From Berberis thunbergii (taxonomy: Eukaryota; Streptophyta; Magnoliopsida; Ranunculales; Berberidaceae): a stretch of DNA of 64,000 nucleotides. The notes beneath the pieces were generated by a model. That model did not search any database and was not told where the DNA came from. It saw only the letters and a list, made by a program, of their open reading frames with translations. This document shows positions 1 through 11,842 of this stretch, piece by piece. Location: contig QNQO01006969.1 in NCBI GenBank assembly GCA_003290165.1, forward strand, positions 1-64,000. Reading direction: 5' to 3'. Positions within the stretch are counted from its first letter, which is position 1. Each line of letters starts with the position of its first letter. A program made the translations under genes and the position numbers.

Positions 1-169
1 TGTGTCATAAAGATTACATAAGAAATAATTGTCCCCCAAAGATAAAAAGATAATTGATCTTAAAAACGTTGATTGCTTAGGGAGACATGTTTCTTGTGCA
101 TTTATTGGTTGCTGATTGCATGTGAGCCTGTGTATATTTTTGGAGTTAGTGCTTTCAAAAAAAAAAAAA

Positions 170-921
170 ATGAACACAAGGGATTATCCAGCCTATTTTT
201 ATGAGCAAGTCAATTCATTTTATGACATGCGACGACCTGAGTATGATCCATATTTAGATTATTACCCAGGTCTAGCTTATCATTCCGACTTATCATGGGT
301 TCATGGTCAGTACCATGAAGGCCCTCTAGACACTCCTCAGACTCCTCAAGCTTTCATTCCTGATAATGAGTTAGAGGATATCATGAAATTTTTTATAAAG
401 TGAACAGGAGAAATACTTGTGCAAAATTCTCATGATATCACAGAATTGACAACTATTTTTCAACAAAATTCTCAAGCTATCCGGAAACTTGAGATGACTG
501 TGAATCAGATAGTTGAGTCATTTCCTGAGATAGAGTCAGAAAAATTCCCTAGTGATTCATTTATTGATGAACCTGTCGATTCTGAGACACTACAAACATT
601 TCCTTCCTGTGTTGACTCATGCCTCCCTAGTGACTCATGCATCGAATCAAACTGTGAACATTTTTTAGAGTCTCCCCTTGACTGTTTAGAGGTTTGTTTG
701 ACTCAATTTAATTTAGACTTTGATGTTGATGATTCCATTAGGGAAGTCAATGATTTGCTTGACTCAGTCCCATTGTGGATCCTAGTTATAAATGGAAGTC
801 TAAAGTGAATCCTCTTCCACTCAGTGAGTCAAAACTAGTCCCATCAGTTGAGCCACCTGAGCTTGACCTTAAACAATTACCTGCCACCCTCAGGTATGCA
901 TTTTCAGGTGATGAGTTGTCT
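170..921 (+). pseudogene. gag-like remnant of the LTR retrotransposon
   Basis: A broken frame starting at ATG 170 (after an A tract) encodes a Tyr/Pro-rich N-terminal part and then an acidic stretch ending in ELEDIMKFFIK. After a stop near 403 the frame resumes with NSHDITELTTIFQQNSQAIR KLE, resembling the C-terminal coiled region of Ty3/gypsy gag. Around 856-921 it reads PELDLKQLPATLRYAFSG, which resembles the linker just before plant gypsy reverse transcriptase. Reverse transcriptase itself does not follow; the sequence passes into an unrecognised 3' region. This is a deletion derivative, not a functional protein. Confidence 0.55.
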
Positions 922-3371
922 AAACCAATATCTCTATATGATTCATGTGATGAGCCTGTACCACCTGATATATCCATCGTCTCATCTACTTGCATCACAA
1001 TCCCATTTATTAAGGCTACTTTCACCGATCCCTTGTGTTGTAGTGAGGATTTCAGTTTTCACCATCCTGTTGTGCAAATTATCCAATCATCAGATTTGGA
1101 ACCAGACATAGAATGTTCCCTTTTTGGAGCACACAAAAATCCTCTGATTATGACTACTGGTCACTTTTGGGACGTCCTATTGTATTTGGTGCCCCATGTG
1201 ATTGCTATATTTTGGTGGACTGATCATCAACTGTTCAGGTTGTTGATATACGACCATAGACTAAGTGTTTGTCATGTTCTTCCTCTCCACTATTTGATAC
1301 ACCATTTTTTAGGAAGAATATTTGTCGGGCTGATGACGGTAAACCAAGCGCTCCTAGGAGGCAGCCTAGCTTTAGTTGTGTGTCTTTGCTGTTAGTCTGG
1401 ATTGATTTTCGAGTACCCTATTTAGTTGTGTTTCACTCATACTCGTTAGCTCCGTAACAGTTTTGACTTCCAACTTGCTTTTTCTTTTTAGTTTTCTTTG
1501 TTAGTGTCGAGTCTGCATTTTATCGATTTCTAATGAAAACTCCATGATTCTTATGTTTATGAGCCTCATTGATGGATGACTTCCTGGAAATTGGTAAAAT
1601 CTTCACCGCTGTAATACTGTTCTAACCTCCTCTCATGTACTTACTTCATTCATTTGTCAGAATTATTTTGTTAAACATTGAGGACAATGTTTGGATTAGG
1701 TTTGGGGGTAGGGTTCATGAGTCGGTGAATTTTTCGTTTTTTTTGTAGTGTTTTCTTTTCTTATTCTTAAAAAAAAAAAAAAAAAAAAAATTCTGTCAAA
1801 ACAATTTGGTCTTTTGTGAAAATGGATTTTAAATGTTTTATACTCAAGAAAATGCAAGCCAACTTGACATATTGGTATATTGATAAAGACTGAAAGTTTA
1901 GTATGATCCTTAAGCTAGATCTAGTTCATAAGAATTTTCAACTCGATTATCTTTGCACCACGAGCCATGTTAGCATAACTTGAAGTTGATGAGTGAAATA
2001 TATACTAGAAAACCTTAGAATAATAGTGGAGACTTAACCCTGAAAGTTTTGAGCCTTTCTATTTTTCTGAGGGTTATACATAAACTCTGATTTTTCTTGA
2101 GTCTGTATTATCTCATTGATGATCTCATTATTCTTATTTTTCTGATCAATTGCTTTGGGAATGACATCAAAATTGAATTATTACACTAGAACTTCTTGGC
2201 TTATTCAATTGAGATGTCATAATACTGACCCGAACTTAGGAAATGATCTAGGCATTTTTTTTGTTAGACCATTAACTAGCCTTTTGACTTACCCATAACA
2301 TTAACCTTTTTGTAGCCTTTGAGCCTTAGATTAACTTTTATTTGTTAACCCATTAAACCTTTACCCAAATTTTTCTGGGAATGTGTACGGATGAATATAC
2401 TTGGTGTAAAAAGGGCATGAAAGAGCAAAAATATGAGATATTCATAAATCCTCTATGAAGGAAAAAAAAAGTTGAAGAAAAGAAAATAGAAAAAAAAATG
2501 ATCTCAATGAGGATAAAGATGTGAAAATGAAGAAAAAATTGATGGTGCGCAAACATTGATTTATTCTTGACAGCCCTTAATTGTTCGTATAATGAGTGTA
2601 TACATTCCTAGAAATTTTTTGTTAGATCCTTTGACATCCCTTATTAACCATTACCCAAGCCCCATTACAACCCAACAAGTCCTAGTTGATCTTAGGTAAA
2701 GGTTGGTTTCGTAGATGTGGAGATTTAATAACCAAGACCTATGGTGTTTGATTCAACATTCCCAAAAGTAATTGATATTCCTGTCCATGAGATCATGTTC
2801 ATTCCATTCTTGAAAAGTCCGTTCTTCATATTACTGTATGTGAGATGATTGTTTCCGTTATTTACTCTTTCCTCACATATAAACTGAGTGAAATACCAAA
2901 TCTCTGAGTGTTTTATTGTGAGTGACATGAGAGGTTTGAAGTCAAAACAAACTTTCTATAGGAGATTTAGTCATTGTTTTACTCTGAAATGAAAAGTTAT
3001 GTTGACAGTGCTATCCACACACACACATTGAGTTGAGGATGATTATGATTTTTTTCTAACCTTTGGAGAATATTAAATTATTTGGAGATTTGTTGATACA
3101 CTAAAATGACACTGTTGGTTTCCTGCATTTCTTGAAGTTTTAAAATGAACACTGTTTTGACCCAAGTTTTGATTGAGTCAGTAATGTTTGTGGGTAACAT
3201 TTCTGGAAACCCTCACGAGACTATAACTCGTTCCACTAGAGATAATCTAGGGGTTTAAAGCCTTGTTGCACGTTTAAGGTAAGTGCAACCGATGATTCCT
3301 GCGAAAGTGAGTTATGATTTTCTTTTTATTGTTTTGCTCGAGGACTAGCAAAATATAGGTTTGGGGGTATT
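922..3371 (+). other. Internal non-coding region of the LTR element
   Basis: This tract joins the gag remnant to the 3' LTR. A frame open to 1395 encodes a cysteine- and hydrophobic-rich peptide that I do not recognise. From about 1460 onward all frames are closed and there is a 24-base A tract near 1768. Nothing else is recognisable until the polypurine tract at 3357-3368. Confidence 0.5.
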
Positions 3372-5276
3372 TGATATTCACATAATTATTACATAATATA
3401 TCCCTTAATTTATACATGTTAGTGTTTCGATTATTATATTTTATAGTAATTATTTCGTTTTCATGTCTTTGCAGGAATTTGAGCGTAAATGATGAATCCA
3501 TATTAAAGCAGTTACAAACGACAATTAGTCGATTTCAATGGTGGTATAAAACAAGTCACAAAACTAAACCCCATCCATAACCTAATTCATAACCTAAACC
3601 CGAAACCTAATTCATAACCTAAACCCAATTCATACCCTAAACCTAAAACCTAAGCCCAATCTTTCTCCTACCCTCATTGATGAATCATTCCCTCATTTCA
3701 TCCATATTATTTTCTATAAATAGAGGAGAATAGGGTGAGAAGAGGGGAAGGAAGAGAAGGAAAAGAAGATAATTAGAAATCAAAACCTCTTCCTCAATGG
3801 AGATTTCCTCAAAGGAGCTCCTCTCTACAAAGGTGATTCACAATCACCCTCACCACTCATCCATCTCTCACTCACTTCACTCACTCAGCACACAGTCACC
3901 TCACCATCGCCACCACCGAGCTCCGCAACCGCCACCGTCACCACCGTGAACAGGGGTGTGACAACCCTGTTTCACGTCCATTTTCACTCCACCCACCACT
4001 CTCTGCTCCTCTCTCCTGTCCACACAAACTGCCACCATTTCCGCACGAGTCCCACCACCACATCAGACCACGAAAAGCCGCGACAGAACCACCGCAACCA
4101 CGCCGCGAAACAGAGCCGCACCGCGAACTCTGTTTTGCTCGCGACAGAACCTGTTCTCCTCCTCTCTCGGCCTCTCTTCATCTCGAGCTCCTTCCCGGCA
4201 TCCCTCTCTCACGACCATCGTCGCAAGCGACGCTTCAACAGGCGGCATAGACCACCGCGACAGCGAAAACAGGGGAGTATTCTTCCCGATTTCTCTTTGT
4301 TTTTTTTGCTGTTTTATTTGGTGTTTCCTCACCTTTGTTCGTCTTTTGCAGGTTCTGGAAGCAATTTGGATTCGGGGACGGTCGCGAGGAGCGAAGAAAA
4401 ATCACCGCGAGAGCCGCTGTCGCGCTGGAGAAGATGACCGGAGCGAGCGGCTACTGTAGCAGAGGCGGGAGAATGAGTCAAAATCTATTTTTGGCTATTT
4501 ACACCCCCGGTTTTTGCTCTGTACCACCACAGAGCGTTTTGGGACCATTTCCTCGGGATTCGTGCACAACCACCTGCTGATCTGCTGAGTGCCACCACAT
4601 CGAGCTTGTGATAAACTAAATGGGTTGTATAAGTTATTTTGATTTATTTTACTGAATTGTGTGCTTAATTGTTAATTACAAGTTATTTCTGAATTTTGAT
4701 AATTTTCTTTCACCTTGCATGTTCGAGAAATTAAACTTGATATGTTTGGTAGTTAGAATAACCCTTTATCAATATTCAAAGCATGTGCTAAAAATATTAA
4801 GCTTAAGCTTTGATTAAGTGTGCCCTAAAAAGACACTTAATACTTTGTAAGAGCGTATTTGCTTGAAATAATTTGTTAATGTTTGATAGAAACATGGTAT
4901 AAGTTTAATTGGATTTTAACGATCACATATTCGGTGTAAGCAAGGGATTCTCATCCCTAACGCTTCTCGTTTTTAAATTCAGTAATTTAGATTTCAATAA
5001 TTTTACTAACTCATTGGTGAGTCCAAGCCACAAAAATCCATCTCATCTATCTTTTATTTTTCTTATTTTAAATAATTTTTAGTTTAGATTTAAAAATGTT
5101 TGTAACCCCATTTCCTATAAATTAGTTTAATTAAATTCTAAAATTCAATTGCATCCACCTTCTTCATGGGATCGACCCGTACTTGCCATTGTCTACCAGT
5201 TAGGCACCGTGCACTTGCGATTATTACAAGTGGGTTAAATTAACCTATTAATTTAGGTTAGTTAAATCCACATCAG
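3372..5276 (+). repeat. 3' LTR of the Ty3/gypsy-type element (about 1.9 kb)
   Basis: The repeat begins TGATATTCACATAATTATT directly after the polypurine-like tract and ends TTAAATCCACATCA, giving inverted TGAT...ATCA termini. It holds a TATA box at 3715-3722, a GC-rich transcribed region around 3840-4500, and close to its end the phrase GGGATCGACCCGTACTTGCC, which resembles Athila/Tat LTR 3' ends. The partner LTR is outside the window, so boundaries rest on the terminal dinucleotides and polypurine tract. Confidence 0.7.
3715..3722 (+). promoter_or_regulatory. TATA box of the LTR promoter
   Basis: TATAAATA is followed by a purine-rich GAGGAGAATAGGG stretch, as expected for the U3/R boundary of a plant LTR. 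Transcription would start roughly 30 bases downstream, near 3750. Confidence 0.6.
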
Positions 5277-8200
5277 GGGGCAGTCAAAAAAATTAAAATC
5301 TAAAACCTATAAAACTTTATTGTGAACATTTTGTGTACATTATGTGACTATTATTTGGTATAGTTTAGAACCCTTGAAACCTTGCCATTTAAAAAAAATA
5401 CAAAATTTGCTTGTTAGCCTTACTTTTGCAAGACGGTGTACAACATATACTATAAGAATCTACCTGAAAAATGATAGTGATAAAGTTTTAATGGAGTTTC
5501 TAAAAGTGTAATTTGTGAATTATAGCAAAAAAAAATAATTAGTTGAAAGTATAAATCAATATAGGTTGAGTGTTGAGTGGTATCGTGAAATTGTGCAGCT
5601 GAATTATAAAGTTGTACATATTGGGTTTCTGAGTGATTCATGAAATTAGATCATTCAAAAGTGATGAAACTGACTCAACCAAAGGTGGCAATTCAAGTGA
5701 TCATATCAAGTGCCAAGTTTAAGTCAAAATAAAAGTCAACCAAACACCAAATTCAACATGAGACGATCGATGTGAAAGTTAGAAGACTAGTCAACAAAAG
5801 TCAAATTTCCAAGAGACTGGATTCCAAGACGGTTGAAAATGTCCAAGTAGGTGGACTATCGGGGTTATAAAAAACAAGACAAATTTGGCCAAGGAATGGC
5901 CAAAAGTTCAAATTTCAAAATGGAAAAAAAAATTCAAACCAAGACGAGTTGAATAGCTCCCAAATTTCAAGCATTTATAAAAGCAACTTTTGTTTGAGAT
6001 TTAACTTGGAATTAAAAAAAAAAAAAAAAAAAAACCTTGGTAAGATTTAAAAGAGAGAAAATCTTCAAGCCTCCAAGAGCAAACTTCTACTCCAATTCAA
6101 GAGAGAATTTCTCAAACCCGTATTTTCATTGTTGAGTGAACTTTAAAGGGAAAAGAAAAAGTATTAGGACTTTCTATGTGAGCTTAAGCTAAATCAAACA
6201 ACTTCTTTGTTTGAGATTTATTCTTTGAGAGACCAACCCCTTATCATCCCAAATCTTCATACTTGTAAGAGTAATATTTTACTTCTACTTATAAAAAGGT
6301 GAAACATCGAGCTCAAACCTTCTCCAATCCGTTTATTTGAGAGACATTTGTAAAGAGCTAAAATGTTGTTTATCACTTGTCGACGTCCTATCATGGATGA
6401 GTTTTGACATTGCGGCGTCGTGGCTATAGTTTTGAGATAGAAATTATTGTTAAAACAAGATTTGTACTATGTTTTGTGGGAATATAGCAAGAAAAGTTTG
6501 TTGCGCGAGTTCACCTTTTCATTGAGGAAGTAACCAATTGCGTCTATGAAACCCCAAGTTAGGTGAATCTTGTTTTATCTTTTCTTGTATCATGTTTTTT
6601 TTACACTTTCTTTACTTTGACTTACTCATGCTAGTGTGATTCATTGCTTGAGATATACCCTTAAATTTTATAGTTTGCATGATTTAAAAAGTAATACTTA
6701 CAAAATTCTCTGGATACTCTACTCTAGGGTTTCAACTCAAGTTGACTAGATAACCTTTTTCATCATTCAAAGACAATTTTTATTTGGGATTTTTTATTGA
6801 TTTTTTTTATCTAAGGTGAAATCAACCAAACACAACAACTGCAAACTACTTGTAGTCAACTTTCGAGAGTTGTAACCCCATTCCTCAAAGTATTTTAGTG
6901 ACCATCCTTGATTTAGGCATTCTTCTGTGAAAAAGTTTTCAAAAGGTCAAAAAGATTTTTAAAAAGAAATTATTTACCTTTACTTGATTGGTACTAGTGA
7001 GACTATCCACCATTTGAGCTCCAAACGTGTTAAAATTTTTTATTGGAGTATGAGTTATTAGACATTACAGAGCTTGGCCAAACATTGTTTGATCCATAAT
7101 CTTTGGCTTGTGTTGGTGAGATTTGTAAAATTTCAGAAAACCATGAGAGTTCATATCACGCTCCATTCACATTTTTGTCAACAATACCAATCAAACTGCA
7201 ACATTTACACATTCATTACAAAATAAAATCTAGTTCTATGAGTTGAGAGATGTGAAAAGGTAGACCTAGGTGAGCTATGAGTATTTGGTATGAAAAAAAA
7301 AGAAACTTTGTTGAAACCCTTTCATTTATGTTTTCGTCCAAAACAATGCTTAAACTTTGAGTTGTCAACTTCATAAACAAATGGTGAATGAACTGTAATT
7401 CAAGCAAGAAGACAATGTGTGAAATGTAAACGCACAAATTTTTTGTGTATAACCATGCAAATAAACACACAAAAACTCCATGTAGGCGTACAAAGAAAAA
7501 TACAAAAATATTGTGTTTATTTATGTACATCCGGATAAGGTTTACTTTGTTTATTAGGATTTTATCTTTGTGCGGAAATATTCATTTTTCTTTGTTCACC
7601 TAAGTAAGATTTAATGCGTTTATTTGTATGGTTACTATGCATAATTTTGTTAGCTTACGATTAAAAGGTTGTCCTCTTGACCTTGTTATGGCTCAAGCAC
7701 CAATCCAATTCCAAATCATATTTTTCCAAACATAGGCTAAAGGGTATTGGGCTACTGTTCTAAATTATGCGCGAAAGAGTGAAATAACTGAAGGATTTCA
7801 TTTCTGATCGATTTGTGTGATTGATTTCGATCATTGATTTCCAGCCGATCTCAATTTTTTGATGGATGAGAAGGAAATAAATCGACTAGAAAAAGGGCTG
7901 AATTACAATCGAGAAGGAGAGTTTTCTTCAAAACTCAATTCGACTTCTTATCTTCAATGCTACTAGATTGAGGATGTGAGATCTAGGATTTTAGGCGGTG
8001 GTGTTGGTCGGAAGAAAAATGAACTCCCCATAATTTGGTTGAGTTCTAAATGCGCATGCGAAGGACATTACGAGCTTAGATGAGGAGATCTTGCCATCTC
8101 TAATGGTGCTAAAACAATATATAAAAAATGAAGCTGAGACAAAATAAACTCGTTTCGTCTCTACTATGATATTTTCATGTAAATGTGAGAAAAAGGTGGG

Positions 8201-8298
8201 TGAATCTAGGACTTCTGAAATGTGGTGTGGGTTGTTAGACGAGAGTAAAATAGGATCAATTGGATGAAAAAGCCAACTACCTTTACAAAATGATCTAA
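5277..8298. other. Intergenic region, no gene recognised
   Basis: No coding region is supportable. It holds an A tract near 6014, a TATAAAAG box at about 5977 followed by a GAGAGAAAATC-type leader, and many short repeats of the words AAGTCAA and CCAAG around 5690-5960. This could be the remains of another LTR, but no terminal repeat pair or coding motif supports that. Confidence 0.4.
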
Positions 8299-8593
8299 GG
8301 TGTGTTTGATTCCAAAGACAAAATTTCCAAGAAATAAAAAAAAAATGAGAATGAGGATGAGGATGAAGAAAAGAGGAAGAGAGAATGAATAATGCTAATA
8401 TTGTAATGATCGGTGTCTTCTTGATTTGTTATAAACTAGTGGAAGATGTTCTTATGGGGAGAGCTAAGAATTTTTTGGAAAAAATGGAGTTATCTTCAAC
8501 TTCTAGATGGAGATAATTTACCCACTTCATCACCTATTTCTTTTTTTTCTTTTTGTAATTTTCCATGATAAAATTTCTTTGGAATCAAACACA
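8299..8593. mobile_element. MITE with about 28-bp terminal inverted repeats
   Basis: The left end reads GGTGTGTTTGATTCCAAAGA and the right end, reverse complemented, reads AATTGTGTTTGATTCCAAAG; both continue with an AAATTT word. The element is about 295 bp and non-coding, with a purine-rich GAGGATGAGGATGAAG core. No clear target duplication is visible, so the superfamily (hAT or PIF/Harbinger) is not settled. Confidence 0.65.
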
Positions 8594-9551
8594 ATTCATC
8601 TCTGATGAGACATCAAACAATCATCTGATCATAGCCATACTCGCGGCACATGTCAACCCTAATACGGAGAGGATTCAACGCGGTCTCAAGCAGGCTGTAG
8701 CATGGTCCAGCCCAGCCTAGTCAATTTTCAGCTCGTAAGTTAGGCACTCAAGCCTAGATTACACGAGCCCAACATGGTGCAAACCTTGGAACTTGGCCCA
8801 GGAGATTAATGCCTAAGCACAGATCTCTGAGCTGTCACAAGCTCACGACCCATTTGCACAGCTCTTGAACCAATCAAGCATTGGGTCCCAAACAGAGCCA
8901 AGTGCCGAACGAAACTCAGCCATGGATGGGTAAGATCCTGAACGAGATCTCCTCCCTCCATTACGCCTTGACAGTAGAGTCAACGAAGGAGTAACATACT
9001 TGCTATATAAGGTGAACAAAATGGATGAGAAACGCACGCACTTACAATTAATCCAATTTTATAGTCTACATCATTCCTTACTTACTTGCCTGACTTTAGC
9101 ATTGACATCAAAATGGTGGTCCTTAGCTCATTGGTGTTCATTTTGCAGGTCAGGAATCAACATAATGGATTTGGATGCATCAATGTCCATGTAAAGGCAA
9201 ATATGATAGCATGTTGTCGTTAAAGACTTGTAAAATAGTTCAATAGATATTGACAAATAACTCATGCTTGAATGAAATTACGATGTTTAATTTAGTCAGT
9301 TATACCATTACTTCACACCGTTATTTCAACTGATCAAAATCTTAAGATATCCTAGTTTCAATTGAATGCATTTAAATTGTAATCTTATAAAATAACGAAA
9401 TCTTGTAAAAGATAATAATTTCTTAAACGAAGTCCCGTGCTAACAAAACTAGTTTGAGACTATCGTAGATGCTCTTAGCTTGTAAGTATATCATGCAAGC
9501 TGGAAAGGATGAAGACTAGTTCTCTTAGAAAAGTTGGAGCTTAGATGTTGT
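8594..9551. other. Intergenic region, no gene recognised
   Basis: Short open frames occur on both strands around 8840-9190 but have no recognisable motif, intron structure or promoter. I see nothing else supportable here. Confidence 0.4.
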
Positions 9552-11140
9552 CAGGGCCGAATTCAGGATTGCAGATAAAGGAGGCAAAAAAAAAAATCAT
9601 GGATAATTAATTCTTAAAATAAATAGATAAATATGATTAAAATAGAGTTTCAAAAGTAATACAAGAGAAACACACTTAATCAGTCAATGTAGATGCAATA
9701 GAACTAGAACCCACATCATATATTCTTTTAAAGTATCTATCCATTACTCATTAGCAGAAGTGCACAATTATTCAACTACACAAATACAACATACAATCCA
9801 AATATTCATATTAAAAATGCTACCCAGACTTCCAAATTATCAAATTTGTAATGTAAATCAATAATTAACACATGAAAGAGAAAGAACCTCACCAAAATGG
9901 CATTTCTAGCATATGAAATTAAATATTCAATTAAGCTTCGAAGATCAAATACTCACTTTGTCAAAGCCTGAACAAATAACAAATGAAATTAAATTAAAAA
10001 TCAAATATGAATCTCTCTTGTACAAAGACGATAAACAAGATGCTTAAACAAACCTAAAATACCCTACTAAAGTTTAAACAAATATGAAACTCACCCAAAG
10101 CTTAATTAAACAACTAAACAAATACCCACAAACTTAAACATCAAGGTGATTAAACAAATACCCCCAACCTAAACATCAAGGTGATTAACAAAGTATGAAT
10201 TTTTTCTTGTGTACAATGCATCAAATCTTAAGAGATGATTAAAAGTGATAGAAATTTATAAAATTGTTGAATTAGATAAAAACTCAAAGACACTATCTGA
10301 AATTGAAATTGAAAAAAAGAAATTTTAGGAGATGACTAGAAGTGATAGAAAAAAAAAAAGAAATTGGAATACCCTCTCTTTGGAAAGAAAAGAAATTGCA
10401 GACCGTTAAGAAAAGCAGAGCAAAGCAAATTAGAAACTCCTGTTGTTTTGCTCTTCCCTACCGTCCAAAATTCAGAAACTCATTCACTTTAATTTGTAGC
10501 AACTGTTCATTTTCAAAACTGCCTTCAAATAAAAGTAAACCCAAACTTTTCTTATCCACTAGTCTTTTCATTGTGATTAGTTATCATTTTTTTCTCTTTG
10601 AGAAAGTCTGCTAAGCAATTATCGTCAAATCAATTTCATCTCTCTCTTTTCTCTTTTGTTTAAGGCTGAAACCTCTCTTTTGAGAATTTTTCTGGTCATG
10701 TCACGGGTCCAATGGGTATGTCGTTGTTCCGATTTTGGATCGCCAAAGAGGGAGACAATCACAGAGATTCAAGGTAAGAAGAGATGTTAAGCTTCATAAG
10801 GTGATTTTGTTGTTGTCTTGCTGATTTCATTTAGAAACTCATAATCAAACAAATTCACCTTGTTTGCAGGGATGGAGAATAATATATTGTTGAAGACCGA
10901 AGGCGTGGAGGCCAGAGACTACATGAGGAGACTAGAGGCGGAGACTCGTTTCTTCTTTGTCGATTGTGATCCATGATCATTGATTTTATAAGAGGGCAAC
11001 ATAAAATTTCTAAGAGGCGCAACATGAAATTTAAAAGAGGGGCAATGTTGAAATTTTATATACTTGGATAGATTTTTATTTTATTTTAATTTTTTTTAAA
11101 CCTAAGGGGGTCCCTTACACAAACTGTAGATCCACCCTTA
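9552..11140. mobile_element. Non-autonomous hAT-like element with 8-bp target duplication
   Basis: The element begins CAGGGCCGAATTCAGG; the right end reverse-complemented begins TAAGGGTGGATCTACAG, an imperfect terminal inverted repeat of the CAGGGGCGGATC type common in plants. GATGTTGT flanks it at 9544-9551 and 11141-11148; the three bases TTA before each copy also agree, so the true end could shift slightly. The 1.6-kb interior has no transposase. It contains a direct repeat of AACATCAAGGTGATTAA near 10138 and 10179. Confidence 0.72.
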
Positions 11141-11148
11141 GATGTTGT

Positions 11149-11777
11149 GGTACAAATAATTTTCAAAAGAAAGGTTTAATCATAGGAAACGTAATTGGTA
11201 GGAGACAAAAGAAGGGCGGATACCTCTCCATAAAAATTGGACTAAATGATTAGTAAAAATCGATGGATCTGAAAACAAAATGAGACATGAATTGAATAAT
11301 TTCATTTCAGGCAGACTGCTCAACAAACTCAATTGTTATTGTTGTTGCCAATTGTATTTATTTGACTAAGTTGCTTACCCCACTCAACATCATCGATTGG
11401 TCCCACTCCACCAGAGAAGAAGAAATCATCTATCCAATTAGCTTAACCACCCTATTTTAACCTATAAACAATCGAATGGATGACATGTTTCTTCATGGAA
11501 AAAAAAAAAAAAAACAAACAAGGTCAATTGGAATTCCTAATGTAGAATTGGGCAACTGCTTACTTTCATGTCAGGCCAAGAAGAACCCTAAATCAAAGAT
11601 ATTGGTTCTTTTCTTGCTCTACTTGTGTTTCAAGCAATGCTATATCCCACTAAATATTGAAAAAAAAGTACAATTTGGTGACTTTTGTATGATCAAATAT
11701 TTAAAGAATTGGACCCATTTCTTTTGGAAATCTTAGTTATGCCCTTCTCTTTCCATGCCTCTTATAATCTGCTCTCT
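11149..11777. other. Upstream region of the polygalacturonase gene
   Basis: No coding region is recognised between the hAT-like element and the TATA box. The stretch includes an A tract near 11500. It is the most likely location of the promoter-proximal control sequences of the downstream gene. Confidence 0.4.
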
Positions 11778-11785
11778 TATAAATA
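11778..11785 (+). promoter_or_regulatory. TATA box of the QRT3-like gene
   Basis: TATAAATA lies 65 bases upstream of the proposed ATG at 11843, a normal distance for a plant gene with a short 5' leader. The leader between them is CT-rich (ATCTCTGTCTCTCTTCATTC). Confidence 0.6.
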
Positions 11786-11842
11786 AATACAACATGCTGG
11801 TGCAGTATCTCTGTCTCTCTTCATTCTGTTTGTAAAGAAGAA

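Larger units (their letters stand above)
1..5276 (+). mobile_element. Ty3/gypsy-type LTR retrotransposon, 3' part, internally deleted
   Basis: The left end of this element lies outside the window. Visible in order are a broken gag-like reading frame (170-920), a junction motif AAGCGCTCCTAGGAGGCAGC near 1346, the phrase TTGAGGACAATGTTTGGAT near 1677 followed by a GGTTTGGGGGT tract, about 1.6 kb of non-coding DNA, a polypurine-like tract AGGTTTGGGGGT at 3357-3368, and a 3' LTR. Similar junction and GGACAATG motifs are known from Athila/Tat-lineage Ty3/gypsy elements. No reverse transcriptase, RNase H or integrase is visible, so the copy is non-autonomous. The 5' LTR and target duplication cannot be checked here. 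Confidence 0.72.

Noticed and set aside
3545..3660. Telomere-like CCTAAACC repeats suggesting an interstitial telomeric tract.
   Set aside because: The units are irregular (CATAACCTAATT, CCTAAACCCAATT), only about 100 bases long, and lie inside the LTR; better read as local LTR sequence.
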